DNA of 50,647 nucleotides, taken from assembly GCA_020053915.1 (NCBI GenBank), contig JAGVMG010000044.1, positions 1-50,647 on the forward strand, written 5' to 3'. Below are positions 43,932 to 50,647 of the stretch, piece by piece. The DNA comes from Parachlamydiales bacterium. Lineage in GTDB: Bacteria; Chlamydiota; Chlamydiia; Chlamydiales; Rhabdochlamydiaceae. The translations under genes were made by a program, and so were the position numbers. The notes below the pieces were generated by a model that was not told the origin of the DNA, did not search any database, and saw nothing but the letters and a program-made list of their open reading frames with translations. Within the stretch, counting starts at the first letter, position 1; each line of letters starts with the position of its first letter.

Positions 43932-45423
43932 GGACGACCTTCAGGGCGGGAAAGAGGTGTTGAAGCATTGCATTTTCTTCAGCATTTAAGGCGAATTGCA
44001 CATTGCCGACCCCTTTGACCGTTTGTTGTTTTGTTTCTGGATCTTGTGTGATATGCACCTCGCGCGCACTGATTTTCATCCCTTGTCCCTCATCGATAAA
44101 GAGGACTTTTTTCCCCGGATTAGCAGAGAGGATCAAGGTGCGTGTAGCGAGCGAGTAATTCATTCGGTCGGCAACTCCACAACGGGTGAGCGCATCGGGC
44201 TCTGTAGAGAAGAGGCGGATATTGCCCTTAAGGGTGAGGGAAACGGGCTGCAGAATTTCGTCTTGGCACGAATATTCGAGCGCTGCTTGATCGGCGTAAA
44301 AGGAGATCTCCTCTTCTTCATAGTAGAGCTGCTCGGAGGTCTCGACCTTTCCATTGACTTCGGGACTCTCGAGTGTAGCGAGTAGTTTGTCGCGGTCTAA
44401 ATAGATCCGTCCCTGACTGAGTAGTTTGTGTTTACCGCCGTGTTCTAGATCACTGTAGATGAGCGAAGTGGGGCCTTCTGAATGGATCGATTGGAGAATC
44501 CGTTTGCCACTTTGCATTTTGTGGTTGAGCTCGATCATCTCATTCGCAGTGACTGTTCCAAAAGAAGGGTCTTCGATTTGGACATCGCCTCTTAAAGTAA
44601 GGGCATGTTTGACATTGTCCCAAAGGAGATGTTCACAGCGGAAGCGCAGGTTCCCCTCGTTGGCATTGGGGATAAGCGAAGAGGAGAGCGTTCCTTGAGG
44701 GTGGAGCATGGACAAACGTGAGTGGGGGATGTCGAGGTCGATCGAGTCGGCGTCAATGAGATCATTTCCATGAATCAATCTGCATTGGGATTGATCATCT
44801 TTGGGAAAAGCGGACAGGATCCCTTGAAATTCTTTTGAAGCGGTTTTGTTATCGGAGGGAAGCTGTCTGCGATAAAGCGCATGGTCGGCATTCAAGATAA
44901 ATGCGTCGTCGTAAGTGATTTCCACGTCGTTTTTCGCAAGAATCGTATCGATTTCATAATCGGCTTTTTTACTGTCGTGCTCTTGTTTTAAAAAGGTCAG
45001 TTCAAGCGTGCGGCTCAACATGTTCATCGGAGAAGATTCATTGGAGCGCTTGCGCTTCAGGGAATCGGAATACAAGACGCGTTCATTTTCTTTTGCGTGG
45101 AGTAAGCCTTTTAAAGCAGAAAAGTCGAGATCGGCATGATCGCAACGCACTTCAGCGCTATTCTTTAAGCTCAAGAGCACTTGCTTACTTAGCTGAATGA
45201 TGGAGAAGGGGAAATCTTTAGCCGTTTCTTCTTGCCGCTGTAAGCTGGCTTCTTCGGCAGTCATTTTTCCCAGGCCATGGTCTAAGATGACATGTCCGGT
45301 TAACACGAGTGCTGTGCCATCGTAAGAGGCGTTAGTGGAAGAGACAGAGCCTGTTTCAGGAGTAGATAGTGTCGCGCAAAGAGGCGCAATACTCAGCCAA
45401 AGAAATCCATACAGCGTTTTCAT
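43924..45423 (-). CDS. OstA/LptA-like periplasmic LPS transport protein
   Basis: Predicted 499-aa exported protein. A signal peptide (MKTLYGFLWLSIAPLCATLS) precedes a region with repeated beta strands of the OstA/LptA kind, e.g. GTALVLTGHVILDHGLGKMT, KHALTLRGDVQIEDPSFGTV and PVSLTLKGNIRLFS. It should bridge LPS from LptC to the outer membrane. At 499 aa it is more than twice the length of E. coli LptA, and contains at least three OstA-like repeats. The neighbours, lptB and an LptC-like gene, support this. It overlaps both by 4 to 8 bases. Confidence 0.8.
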   Translation of the reverse strand: MKTLYGFLWLSIAPLCATLSTPETGSVSSTNASYDGTALVLTGHVILDHGLGKMTAEEASLQRQEETAKDFPFSIIQLSKQVLLSLKNSAEVRCDHADLDFSALKGLLHAKENERVLYSDSLKRKRSNESSPMNMLSRTLELTFLKQEHDSKKADYEIDTILAKNDVEITYDDAFILNADHALYRRQLPSDNKTASKEFQGILSAFPKDDQSQCRLIHGNDLIDADSIDLDIPHSRLSMLHPQGTLSSSLIPNANEGNLRFRCEHLLWDNVKHALTLRGDVQIEDPSFGTVTANEMIELNHKMQSGKRILQSIHSEGPTSLIYSDLEHGGKHKLLSQGRIYLDRDKLLATLESPEVNGKVETSEQLYYEEEEISFYADQAALEYSCQDEILQPVSLTLKGNIRLFSTEPDALTRCGVADRMNYSLATRTLILSANPGKKVLFIDEGQGMKISAREVHITQDPETKQQTVKGVGNVQFALNAEENAMLQHLFPALKVVHE

Positions 45424-46037
45424 TTATTTTCCTGAGTTTGGTTGCTAAGAAGCGCTTTAAAATGCTGGGCCTGAAATTGCGGTGTTTTGCCCGAAACGGA
45501 AAAGGAAACATCTTGAGCAACCCCGCGCATGAAGGGGATTTCTCGATTTAAATCGTTGGGCAAATCATGCCCAGAAAGTCGGAAGAGAGAGAGTCCGACC
45601 GACTGCGCTAAAAATTGTTGAGAGGCGTAACGGTAGATTCCCTCTTCGGCTTCTAAAAAGCGCATTTGTTGCATCATTTTTGTGCCGGGAGATGTCGTAT
45701 AGACTTTGTCTTGCATCCAACATTTAATTTTTTCGAGTTTTTCGATGAGATCAGTTTTGTGACCATTGGGTTTCAATGTCAAATGGGAGGATTCGCTCTC
45801 AATTCTGTAATGTAGCCGAGTTTGATCTTCTTGTGAAAAATAGATCTCTTTCACAACCCCTTTGCGGTTCTGATGCGTAGTTGTTGCTAAACTTTTCTTG
45901 GAGGCAGCCTCTTCCTGCTGCTTGATCAGACGGCAAGCTTCGTAATCGCTCTCATGAGCTCTTCCAAAAATGCCAGCCCAAAGGAGAAGCATCAGCAGCA
46001 AGCTGCCTAGGCTCCAGTGTGTGATTCTACGGTACAT
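45420..46037 (-). CDS. LptC-like membrane-anchored protein
   Basis: Predicted 205-aa protein with one N-terminal membrane anchor (WSLGSLLLMLLLWAGIFG, residues 8-25) and a periplasmic domain (GVVKEIYFSQEDQTRLHYRI). Size, anchor and place between kdsA and the LptA-like gene fit LptC, though sequence similarity is not clear. It starts inside kdsA (31-base overlap) and its stop overlaps the next ATG by 4 bases. Confidence 0.7.
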   Translation of the reverse strand: MYRRITHWSLGSLLLMLLLWAGIFGRAHESDYEACRLIKQQEEAASKKSLATTTHQNRKGVVKEIYFSQEDQTRLHYRIESESSHLTLKPNGHKTDLIEKLEKIKCWMQDKVYTTSPGTKMMQQMRFLEAEEGIYRYASQQFLAQSVGLSLFRLSGHDLPNDLNREIPFMRGVAQDVSFSVSGKTPQFQAQHFKALLSNQTQENK

Positions 46038-46861
46038 TTGTTTATGACCTGGTAAATTTGCAAAACTTCACGCATTAGTTGAGGCAGTTCAGCAAATGGG
46101 AACACAGAATCTTTGTCGCTTTTTGCATGAGCGGGGTCGGGGTGGGATTCGATAAATAAGCTGTTGCAGCCGGATGCGATCGCGGCTTTAGAAAGAGTAG
46201 GGATAAACTCGCGCTGTCCGCCTGATGAGGAGCCATGCCCTCCGGGAAGCTGCACGGAATGAGAGGCGTCAAAGCAAACGGGAAATCCAAATTTTTGCAT
46301 GATCGGGATCGCGCGCATATCGCTGACGAGATTGTTGTAGCCGAATGAGGTGCCTCGATCGGTTAAAATGATTTTCTCATTGCCTGTGGATAACACTTTT
46401 TCGACGGCATTTCCCATGTCCCAGGGCGCCATGAACTGCCCTTTTTTGATGTTGATGACAGCGCCGGTATGACCTGCGGCTAACAGCAAATCGGTTTGGC
46501 GGCATAAAAATGCGGGAATTTGCAGGATATCGCACACCTCGCCGGCTTGTACTGCATCTTCTGGGGAATGGACGTCGGTGAGAACGGGGATGTTAAATTC
46601 TTCGCGGATTTTTTGTAAAATCTTGAGCCCGAGAGTGATCCCAGGGCCGCGGAAAGAGGCATTCGCAGAGCGATTGGCCTTGTCGTAGCTCGATTTGTAG
46701 ATGAAATTGATCCCAGGAAGATCTCGAAAGATCTCGCATAGAGCTTCCGCACATTTCAGAGCGTGCAGTTCGCTTTCAATCACACACGGACCAGACATCA
46801 CCGCTAGGGGTTCATTCTCTCCGATAAAAAAATCTTTTACTTGTACTTTCTTCATAGCCAT
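46007..46861 (-). CDS. kdsA: 3-deoxy-D-manno-octulosonate 8-phosphate synthase
   Basis: Enzyme of 284 aa that condenses arabinose 5-phosphate and phosphoenolpyruvate to Kdo 8-phosphate, the first step towards the Kdo of LPS. Motifs are VMSGPCVIESELHALKCAEA, NFIYKSSYDKANRSANASFR, DVHSPEDA and FDASHSVQLPGGHGSSSGGQ. The start at 46861 is favoured because AAAGG lies about 8 bases upstream; the frame is open to 46891. Equivalent to CT655. Confidence 0.96.
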   Translation of the reverse strand: MAMKKVQVKDFFIGENEPLAVMSGPCVIESELHALKCAEALCEIFRDLPGINFIYKSSYDKANRSANASFRGPGITLGLKILQKIREEFNIPVLTDVHSPEDAVQAGEVCDILQIPAFLCRQTDLLLAAGHTGAVINIKKGQFMAPWDMGNAVEKVLSTGNEKIILTDRGTSFGYNNLVSDMRAIPIMQKFGFPVCFDASHSVQLPGGHGSSSGGQREFIPTLSKAAIASGCNSLFIESHPDPAHAKSDKDSVFPFAELPQLMREVLQIYQVINKCTVESHTGA

Positions 46862-46985
46862 ATGATGAGCCTTTGGGGCTGTTTTATTCAATGGGAAAAA
46901 TCATTGATGGCTTCGTACAAAATGAGCAAGGAGAATGACTTGAGCCGGATCGAAATGGCAGCTTGAATTATTTGTTTTGAAGTAA

Positions 46986-47003
46986 TGTACCTAAAATGGT
47001 ACA
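46986..47003 (+). promoter_or_regulatory. Operator-like palindrome of XRE unit
   Basis: TGTACC-TAAAAT-GGTACA. The spacer itself could serve as a -10 box, so a protein bound to the half-sites would block transcription. The site lies 29 bases before the 18-codon frame that leads into the XRE gene, as expected for antitoxin autoregulation. Confidence 0.55.
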
Positions 47004-47031
47004 CTTCTGGTTAAGTTTAGGACTACTTCAG

Positions 47032-47088
47032 ATGACACAATATCATCCAATACCCGTAGTTTTCTTTAAGGAAGATGCAAAGCCATGA
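47032..47088 (+). pseudogene. Possible toxin remnant before XRE antitoxin
   Basis: 18-codon frame MTQYHPIPVVFFKEDAKP ending TGA, which overlaps the ATG of the XRE gene (ATGA). AGGA lies 9 bases before its ATG. The IPVVFFKED stretch resembles the N-terminus of Gp49/HigB-type toxins, which in such operons precede the antitoxin. The rest of the toxin is absent. It may be a remnant or a leader peptide for coupling. Confidence 0.4.
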
Positions 47089-47363
47089 CCAATAAGCATA
47101 GGGGATCTAGTTTTGAGGACTTTCTAAAAGAGGACGGGATTTTTGAAGAATGCAATACGGAAGCTGTTAAAAGAGTAATTGCTTTCCAGCTAGAAAAAGA
47201 GCTTAAAAAACAAAAAATGACAAAGTCACAGTTTGCCAAAAAAATGAAAACGAGCCGCACAGCTGTAGACCGTCTTTTAGACCCAAAAAAGTCCTGCAGT
47301 TTAAAATCTCTTGTCATTGCGACTTCAGCTTTGGGAAAAAGCTTAGAGATTCGCGTGGTCTAA
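47085..47363 (+). CDS. XRE/HigA-type antitoxin-like regulator
   Basis: Predicted 92-aa DNA-binding protein. Residues 30-85 form a helix-turn-helix (LEKELKKQKMTKSQFAKKMK, TSRTAVDRLLDPKKS). The N-terminus is acidic. It is typical of antitoxins of type II systems whose toxin is a Gp49/HigB protein. No full toxin lies next to it. It is read from a palindromic promoter and overlaps dapB tail to tail by 21 bases. Confidence 0.8.
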   Translation: MTNKHRGSSFEDFLKEDGIFEECNTEAVKRVIAFQLEKELKKQKMTKSQFAKKMKTSRTAVDRLLDPKKSCSLKSLVIATSALGKSLEIRVV

Positions 47364-48053
47364 TTTTCTTGAAATTTTTTCTTGTGGAAGTTCAGAGCCT
47401 GTATATAACCCAGGCGCCTTGCCTATAAGAAAGGCCGCGCCGTTTAAGGCGCCTTGGGCAAAGGCGTCTCGGTTTAAGGCTTGGTGTTTGATCTCGAGCC
47501 TCTCTTCCCCCCATTCAAAAACAATGCGATGCTCACCGATGACATCCGCTTCTCGAATCGAGTGGATCGGAATGGTGCCTTTATTCTCTATATCGGCGGC
47601 TTGTGCTAGTGTAAGCGCGGTGCCGCTCGGGATATCTTTTTTCGTGATGTGATGGGTTTCGGTTATGTGAATTTGGACCGTGTCTCCAAGGGCCTGGGCG
47701 AGTCGTTTTACCGTTTCTAGGCAAAAGGCAATTCCAAAACTAAAATTTGAGGAAAATAGAATCGGGATAATTTTGGCAGCTTTGTGGATCTCTTCGAGTG
47801 TACGTGTGTCATGGCCTGTTGTGCCGAGAACGAGAGGTTTTTTAAGAGCGACGGCAGCAGCGAGATATTCCAGGGTAGCAGAGGCGTGGCTAAAGTCGAT
47901 CGCGACAGCGCAGGACTCAAGAGCCATGGACGGGCATTCTCCTCTGCCGCAGGTTCCAGCGATTTTGAACCTGGGCTGCGAGGCGATTAATTCAATCAAC
48001 CGTTTTCCCATTTTACCGCTTGAACCTAAAATAGTCAGAGGAATTGGCGTCAT
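47343..48053 (-). CDS. dapB: 4-hydroxy-tetrahydrodipicolinate reductase
   Basis: Enzyme of 236 aa of the lysine/diaminopimelate pathway. The nucleotide loop ILGSSGKMGKR is at residues 8-18. LGTTGHD, SSNFSFGIAF and the catalytic ETHHITKKDIPSGTAL are conserved. Chlamydiae need meso-diaminopimelate for their sparse peptidoglycan. The chain is about 30 residues shorter than in E. coli, with the missing part between the first strand and the VAIDFSHA motif, as in other chlamydiae. Confidence 0.95.
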   Translation of the reverse strand: MTPIPLTILGSSGKMGKRLIELIASQPRFKIAGTCGRGECPSMALESCAVAIDFSHASATLEYLAAAVALKKPLVLGTTGHDTRTLEEIHKAAKIIPILFSSNFSFGIAFCLETVKRLAQALGDTVQIHITETHHITKKDIPSGTALTLAQAADIENKGTIPIHSIREADVIGEHRIVFEWGEERLEIKHQALNRDAFAQGALNGAAFLIGKAPGLYTGSELPQEKISRKLDHANL

Positions 48054-48057
48054 GACA

Positions 48058-48573
48058 TTACCCTTTTTGATACTGAAGTTTACGCGCGTTAATTTGTGCT
48101 AAGAGGGTGTTTAAGAATTTAATCGATTCTAGAAGGCTGACAATTGTCGATTTATCTCTTTCAAAAAGAGGCATGGGCTGATTGGGGAATTTTTCTAGAT
48201 CGAGCACTTGTTTTAATAGGTTTGTGCCTTCTTGTTCGTGCTTGTCTTCGCCTTGCTCTTGATGTTCTTTATCCTCGGATTCTTCATCTTCATCTTTCCA
48301 GTAAATGTTTGGAAAGAGGCGGTAAGAAAAGAGTCGTTTACTCACGAGATGGTATTTGTCGGGAGCTTCAAAGTTTGCCCAGCTAACGTTTCTTTTTTGC
48401 CATTCGAAAAGCTCTTCCCATTTCGAAGTGAGGATGATCGAGTTCCAGAGCACTTCGGGGTGATGGGAAACAAGAGAGACTTCCTTAGTGTATGTTGGGT
48501 CGAGCAGCTCTTGATCTTTGGCCCAGCGGACGTGGTCTTTGATGTTGAGATTGTCAATAGTAACAGGTTTCAT
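48058..48573 (-). CDS. Hypothetical protein, possibly chlamydia-specific
   Basis: Predicted 171-aa protein starting MKPVTIDNLNIKDHVRWAKD. The start at 48573 is preferred over 48582 because it begins the conserved-looking part; no clear Shine-Dalgarno is present. There is an acidic, low-complexity stretch (EDEESEDKEHQEQGEDKHEQ) near 108-128. No known domain is seen. It is 4 bases upstream of dapB, so they are probably co-transcribed. I believe a similar protein exists in other chlamydiae, but cannot confirm it. Confidence 0.65.
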   Translation of the reverse strand: MKPVTIDNLNIKDHVRWAKDQELLDPTYTKEVSLVSHHPEVLWNSIILTSKWEELFEWQKRNVSWANFEAPDKYHLVSKRLFSYRLFPNIYWKDEDEESEDKEHQEQGEDKHEQEGTNLLKQVLDLEKFPNQPMPLFERDKSTIVSLLESIKFLNTLLAQINARKLQYQKG

Positions 48574-48635
48574 TCTTATCACAGTATTTTAGAGGGGGTG
48601 CAGTTCAATTATGCGAATGGATAGATTTGCGAGCA

Positions 48636-48698
48636 ATGAAAATTAAGCTGTTATTGCTGTTGCTGTGGAGCCGCTTATCAGGTTGTGAAATATTTTAA
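48636..48698 (+). CDS. Possible 20-aa lipoprotein-like peptide
   Basis: Frame MKIKLLLLLLWSRLSGCEIF, with a basic N-terminus, a run of Leu and a lipobox-like LSGC. A processed product would have only four residues (CEIF). An Arg in the hydrophobic part and a poor binding site speak against it. It lies in the gap before the secretin gene. Confidence 0.2.
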   Translation: MKIKLLLLLLWSRLSGCEIF

Positions 48699-48859
48699 AA
48701 AACTAATTTTATAACATTGTTAGATCTTCGTAAAGGTTTTGTAAAGTTTAATCAATCTTTCGAAAATCTTAAAAGCAAATTGAGCGCTATTTTTTGAAAA
48801 AAACTATTGGAAAATAAACGGATGTGCATATACTGTTCGTGGCGTGCCAAGGATTGACG

Positions 48860-50482
48860 ATGAAAACAATGACAAATAAACGACTGCAGACCCTTTTCAA
48901 TAGCGCCTTAGCCGGTCTATTGCTTTTTTCTATTCCACACACTGCTTTAAGTGCAGAAGAAGAGGAACAGGAAGAGGGAGTTTTGCCTTTTTTGACGAAC
49001 CATGCAGGATATAGTATTAACTTCCACGAAGTTCCCGTCATTGAGTTTATTCGCTTTGTGAGTAAAATTTCTGAAGCGAACTTTATCTATGATGTCAAAG
49101 ATTTAGCTTTTAACATTTCTCTATCGACCGGTAGGTCGGTGCATTCCGATAAAATTGTGGGCGCTCTGATTCAGCTTTTGCGAGTGCATGGTTTAACGGT
49201 CAATCAGCAGGCAGACTATTATGTGATCCATCGCATCGATGAAGAGGGCGTTGCAGGCGAGGGGGGCAAGTCATTTTCGAACCTGACAGCATCGCTTAAT
49301 CCTCTTCTTGGATCTCATTCTTTAAAAGATGAATACGAATTCCTCTCCTATAAATTGCAATACCACGATGGGGGAGAGATTGAAGAGGCATTGAAGAAAA
49401 TTGGCGCAGATTTGAAACTTCAGCCGGAAGCGCCAGTAAAACTAATCAATGCGATCCATTCTTTACAATGGGTGAAAGCCACCAATTCTTTGCTCTGTTC
49501 TGCAGACCCTGAAACCCTAGCTTCTCTGCGTCAGCTGATTCAAAGTGTCGATGTTCCTTTACGCCAAGTCTTTATCGAAGTGTTGGTAATTGAGACGGAT
49601 GCGAAAAAAGGGATGGAGTTTGGTTTGCAATGGGCAGCAGGCGGGCAGTTTCATAATAAAGTCGGCTTTGGAATGGGCAATTTTCAAGGAGGCCATGGCA
49701 ATGGCGGCTCTTTCGCGCAAGCGATGCAAGGCAGCGGTCCTTCCAATACGCCGTCTGGTTTAAGCCAGTTTCCTTTAGTGCCTGGATTTGATTTAGGTGT
49801 GATCGGCGACATCATCATGCATAGAGGGAAATCATTTTTCACATTGGGCTCTTTGGTCTCTGCGATTCAAAATGATGGCCAGAGCACGATCGTTCTCAAT
49901 CAAAAGATCATTACTCAAGACAATAAGAACTCGACGATCTTCGTGGGAGATAACATTCCGTTTACAGGCTCTGTGGTTCAAACCATTGGCCAGAGCCAGC
50001 AGACCTCTGCCAATATTGAATACCGCGACGTCGGAGTGAGCCTAAGCATTACGCCGCGCCTTGGCGAAGGAGACGTAATTACCCTCGATATCAACGAGGA
50101 GATCACCGAAAGTCTCGATCACGACATGTCTTTGAATAACAACTCTGTGAATGGGATCCGAACCACCAAGACCAATATGTCGACCCACGTTCACGTTCCT
50201 GATAAGCATTTCTTAGTGCTCAGCGGGATGATCCGCAACCATAAATCCCGTTTCAAAACAGGGGTTCCCTGCTTGGGCGGTCTACCGGTCGTCGGCGCTC
50301 TCTTTAGTAAAACGCGCGAAGGATCTGAAAAACGCAACGTTGTGATCTTCGTCCGTCCTCACATTATTCACTCGATAGCTGACTACGAAAAGTTGACCCA
50401 GCAGCAGCAAGAATCGTTCCAGGCCCAGTCTAACGCAAAAGATTTTTCTGAAGGCGTGGAGCTGGTCAATCCGAAGGAATAA
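48860..50482 (+). CDS. Secretin, probable SctC (CdsC); GspD possible
   Basis: Predicted 540-aa outer-membrane secretin. The start at 48860 (MKTMTNKRLQTLF) has AAGGA 6 bases upstream and gives a signal peptide ending LSA-EEEE; the ATG at 48824 has no site. An N0 domain is at about 35-115 (INFHEVPVIEFIRFVSKISE), one N1/N3-type domain at about 150-240, and the secretin beta-domain at about 245-520 (QVFIEVLVIETDAKKGMEFG, YRDVGVSLSITPRLGEGDVI, GVPCLGGLPVVGALFS, RNVVIFVRPHII). Only one KH-like domain after N0 suits T3SS secretins better than GspD, which has three. In C. trachomatis cdsC follows pkn5; here it would be far away. Both names are open. Confidence 0.85.
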   Translation: MKTMTNKRLQTLFNSALAGLLLFSIPHTALSAEEEEQEEGVLPFLTNHAGYSINFHEVPVIEFIRFVSKISEANFIYDVKDLAFNISLSTGRSVHSDKIVGALIQLLRVHGLTVNQQADYYVIHRIDEEGVAGEGGKSFSNLTASLNPLLGSHSLKDEYEFLSYKLQYHDGGEIEEALKKIGADLKLQPEAPVKLINAIHSLQWVKATNSLLCSADPETLASLRQLIQSVDVPLRQVFIEVLVIETDAKKGMEFGLQWAAGGQFHNKVGFGMGNFQGGHGNGGSFAQAMQGSGPSNTPSGLSQFPLVPGFDLGVIGDIIMHRGKSFFTLGSLVSAIQNDGQSTIVLNQKIITQDNKNSTIFVGDNIPFTGSVVQTIGQSQQTSANIEYRDVGVSLSITPRLGEGDVITLDINEEITESLDHDMSLNNNSVNGIRTTKTNMSTHVHVPDKHFLVLSGMIRNHKSRFKTGVPCLGGLPVVGALFSKTREGSEKRNVVIFVRPHIIHSIADYEKLTQQQQESFQAQSNAKDFSEGVELVNPKE

Positions 50483-50492
50483 GTCACTTTTC

Positions 50493-50528
50493 AGAAAGGG
50501 ATTAAGTCATTTGACTTAATCCCTTTCT
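50493..50528 (+). terminator. Long perfect hairpin after the secretin gene
   Basis: Arms of 17 bases (AGAAAGGGATTAAGTCA at 50493-50509 and TGACTTAATCCCTTTCT at 50512-50528) around a 2-base centre. It begins 10 bases after the stop. The T-run is missing (TGAGTTAAC follows), so it could stop RNA polymerase weakly or protect the mRNA end. Confidence 0.7.
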
Positions 50529-50647
50529 TGAGTTAACTATCCAGAATATTCTAGTACATAGTTAAGAAAGTTTTTACTCTTTCGGCTGTGTCAAAGCCCC
50601 GGGGCTAAACGATCGTAAAGTTAGCTGTGTGTCTGCACACAGCGGCC
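50529..50647. other. Window end: two short palindromes, no gene
   Basis: No reading frame is supported. AGCCCCGGGGCT at 50595-50606 is a perfect 12-base palindrome, and GCTGTGTG-TCTG-CACACAGC at 50624-50643 is a perfect 8-base stem. They may belong to an RNA or regulatory region cut by the window edge. Confidence 0.4.

Overview
The window reads as a chromosomal piece of a Chlamydiales bacterium, most likely one of the amoeba-associated or Parachlamydia-related families (Waddlia/Parachlamydia/Criblamydia type) rather than Chlamydiaceae. The main reason is gene order. The block at 2.6-13.9 kb carries the non-flagellar type III secretion (T3SS) genes in the order of C. trachomatis CT663-CT673. 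The block at 20.8-31.7 kb repeats the chlamydial order clpX, clpP, tig, tRNA, SNF2 helicase, mreB, pckG. The Rhs toxin, DUF4143 ATPases and small repeat elements are accessory content not usual in Chlamydiaceae. This assignment is from remembered gene order and was not checked against a database.

Layout. 0-2.6 kb: two DUF4143 AAA ATPases. 2.6-13.9 kb, minus strand: one T3SS operon encoding, in transcription order, Scc4 chaperone, CdsD, CdsE, needle CdsF, CdsG, inner rod CdsI, ATPase CdsN, stalk CdsO, two tandem CdsP-like proteins, C-ring CdsQ and the kinase Pkn5. 14.1-20.7 kb, plus strand: a likely secreted-protein island with one small basic protein, two unknown Ser/Thr/Asn-rich proteins, a CopB-like and a CopD-like translocator, and an effector-like protein. 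20.8-24.2 kb, minus strand: clpX, clpP, tig. 24.2-24.7 kb: three tRNA-Gly genes. 25.3-32.2 kb, plus strand: SNF2 helicase, mreB, pckG, dtd. Then ndk (minus), a family 9 glycosyltransferase and a flavin reductase (plus). 34.5-41.3 kb, minus strand: a 1824-aa Rhs/YD-repeat protein followed by four small, AT-rich immunity-like genes. 41.7-46.9 kb, minus strand: a lipopolysaccharide operon (kdsA, LptC-like, LptA-like, lptB) continuing into a HAD phosphatase and a HIT protein. 47.0-48.6 kb: an XRE antitoxin-like gene, dapB and a conserved hypothetical. The end holds a secretin gene.

How the parts work together. The basal body, needle, ATPase complex and cytoplasmic ring of the T3SS are transcribed leftward. 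The translocator and secreted-protein genes are transcribed rightward from the same divergent region, so the window holds most of an injection machine and its probable cargo. The secretin gene, which in C. trachomatis follows pkn5, is absent there; a secretin that could fill the role lies at the far right end.

The most unusual features are: (1) a dispersed inverted-repeat element family, at least six copies, one of which supplies the C-terminus of one protein and the start of the next; (2) a SctQ with an almost pure Asp/Glu insertion and a good internal ribosome binding site just before it; (3) the two unknown secreted-like proteins ahead of the translocators; (4) a pair of mutually exclusive hairpins over the ribosome binding site of a DUF4143 ATPase gene; (5) an Rhs toxin with duplicated immunity genes; and (6) a toxin remnant in front of an XRE antitoxin.
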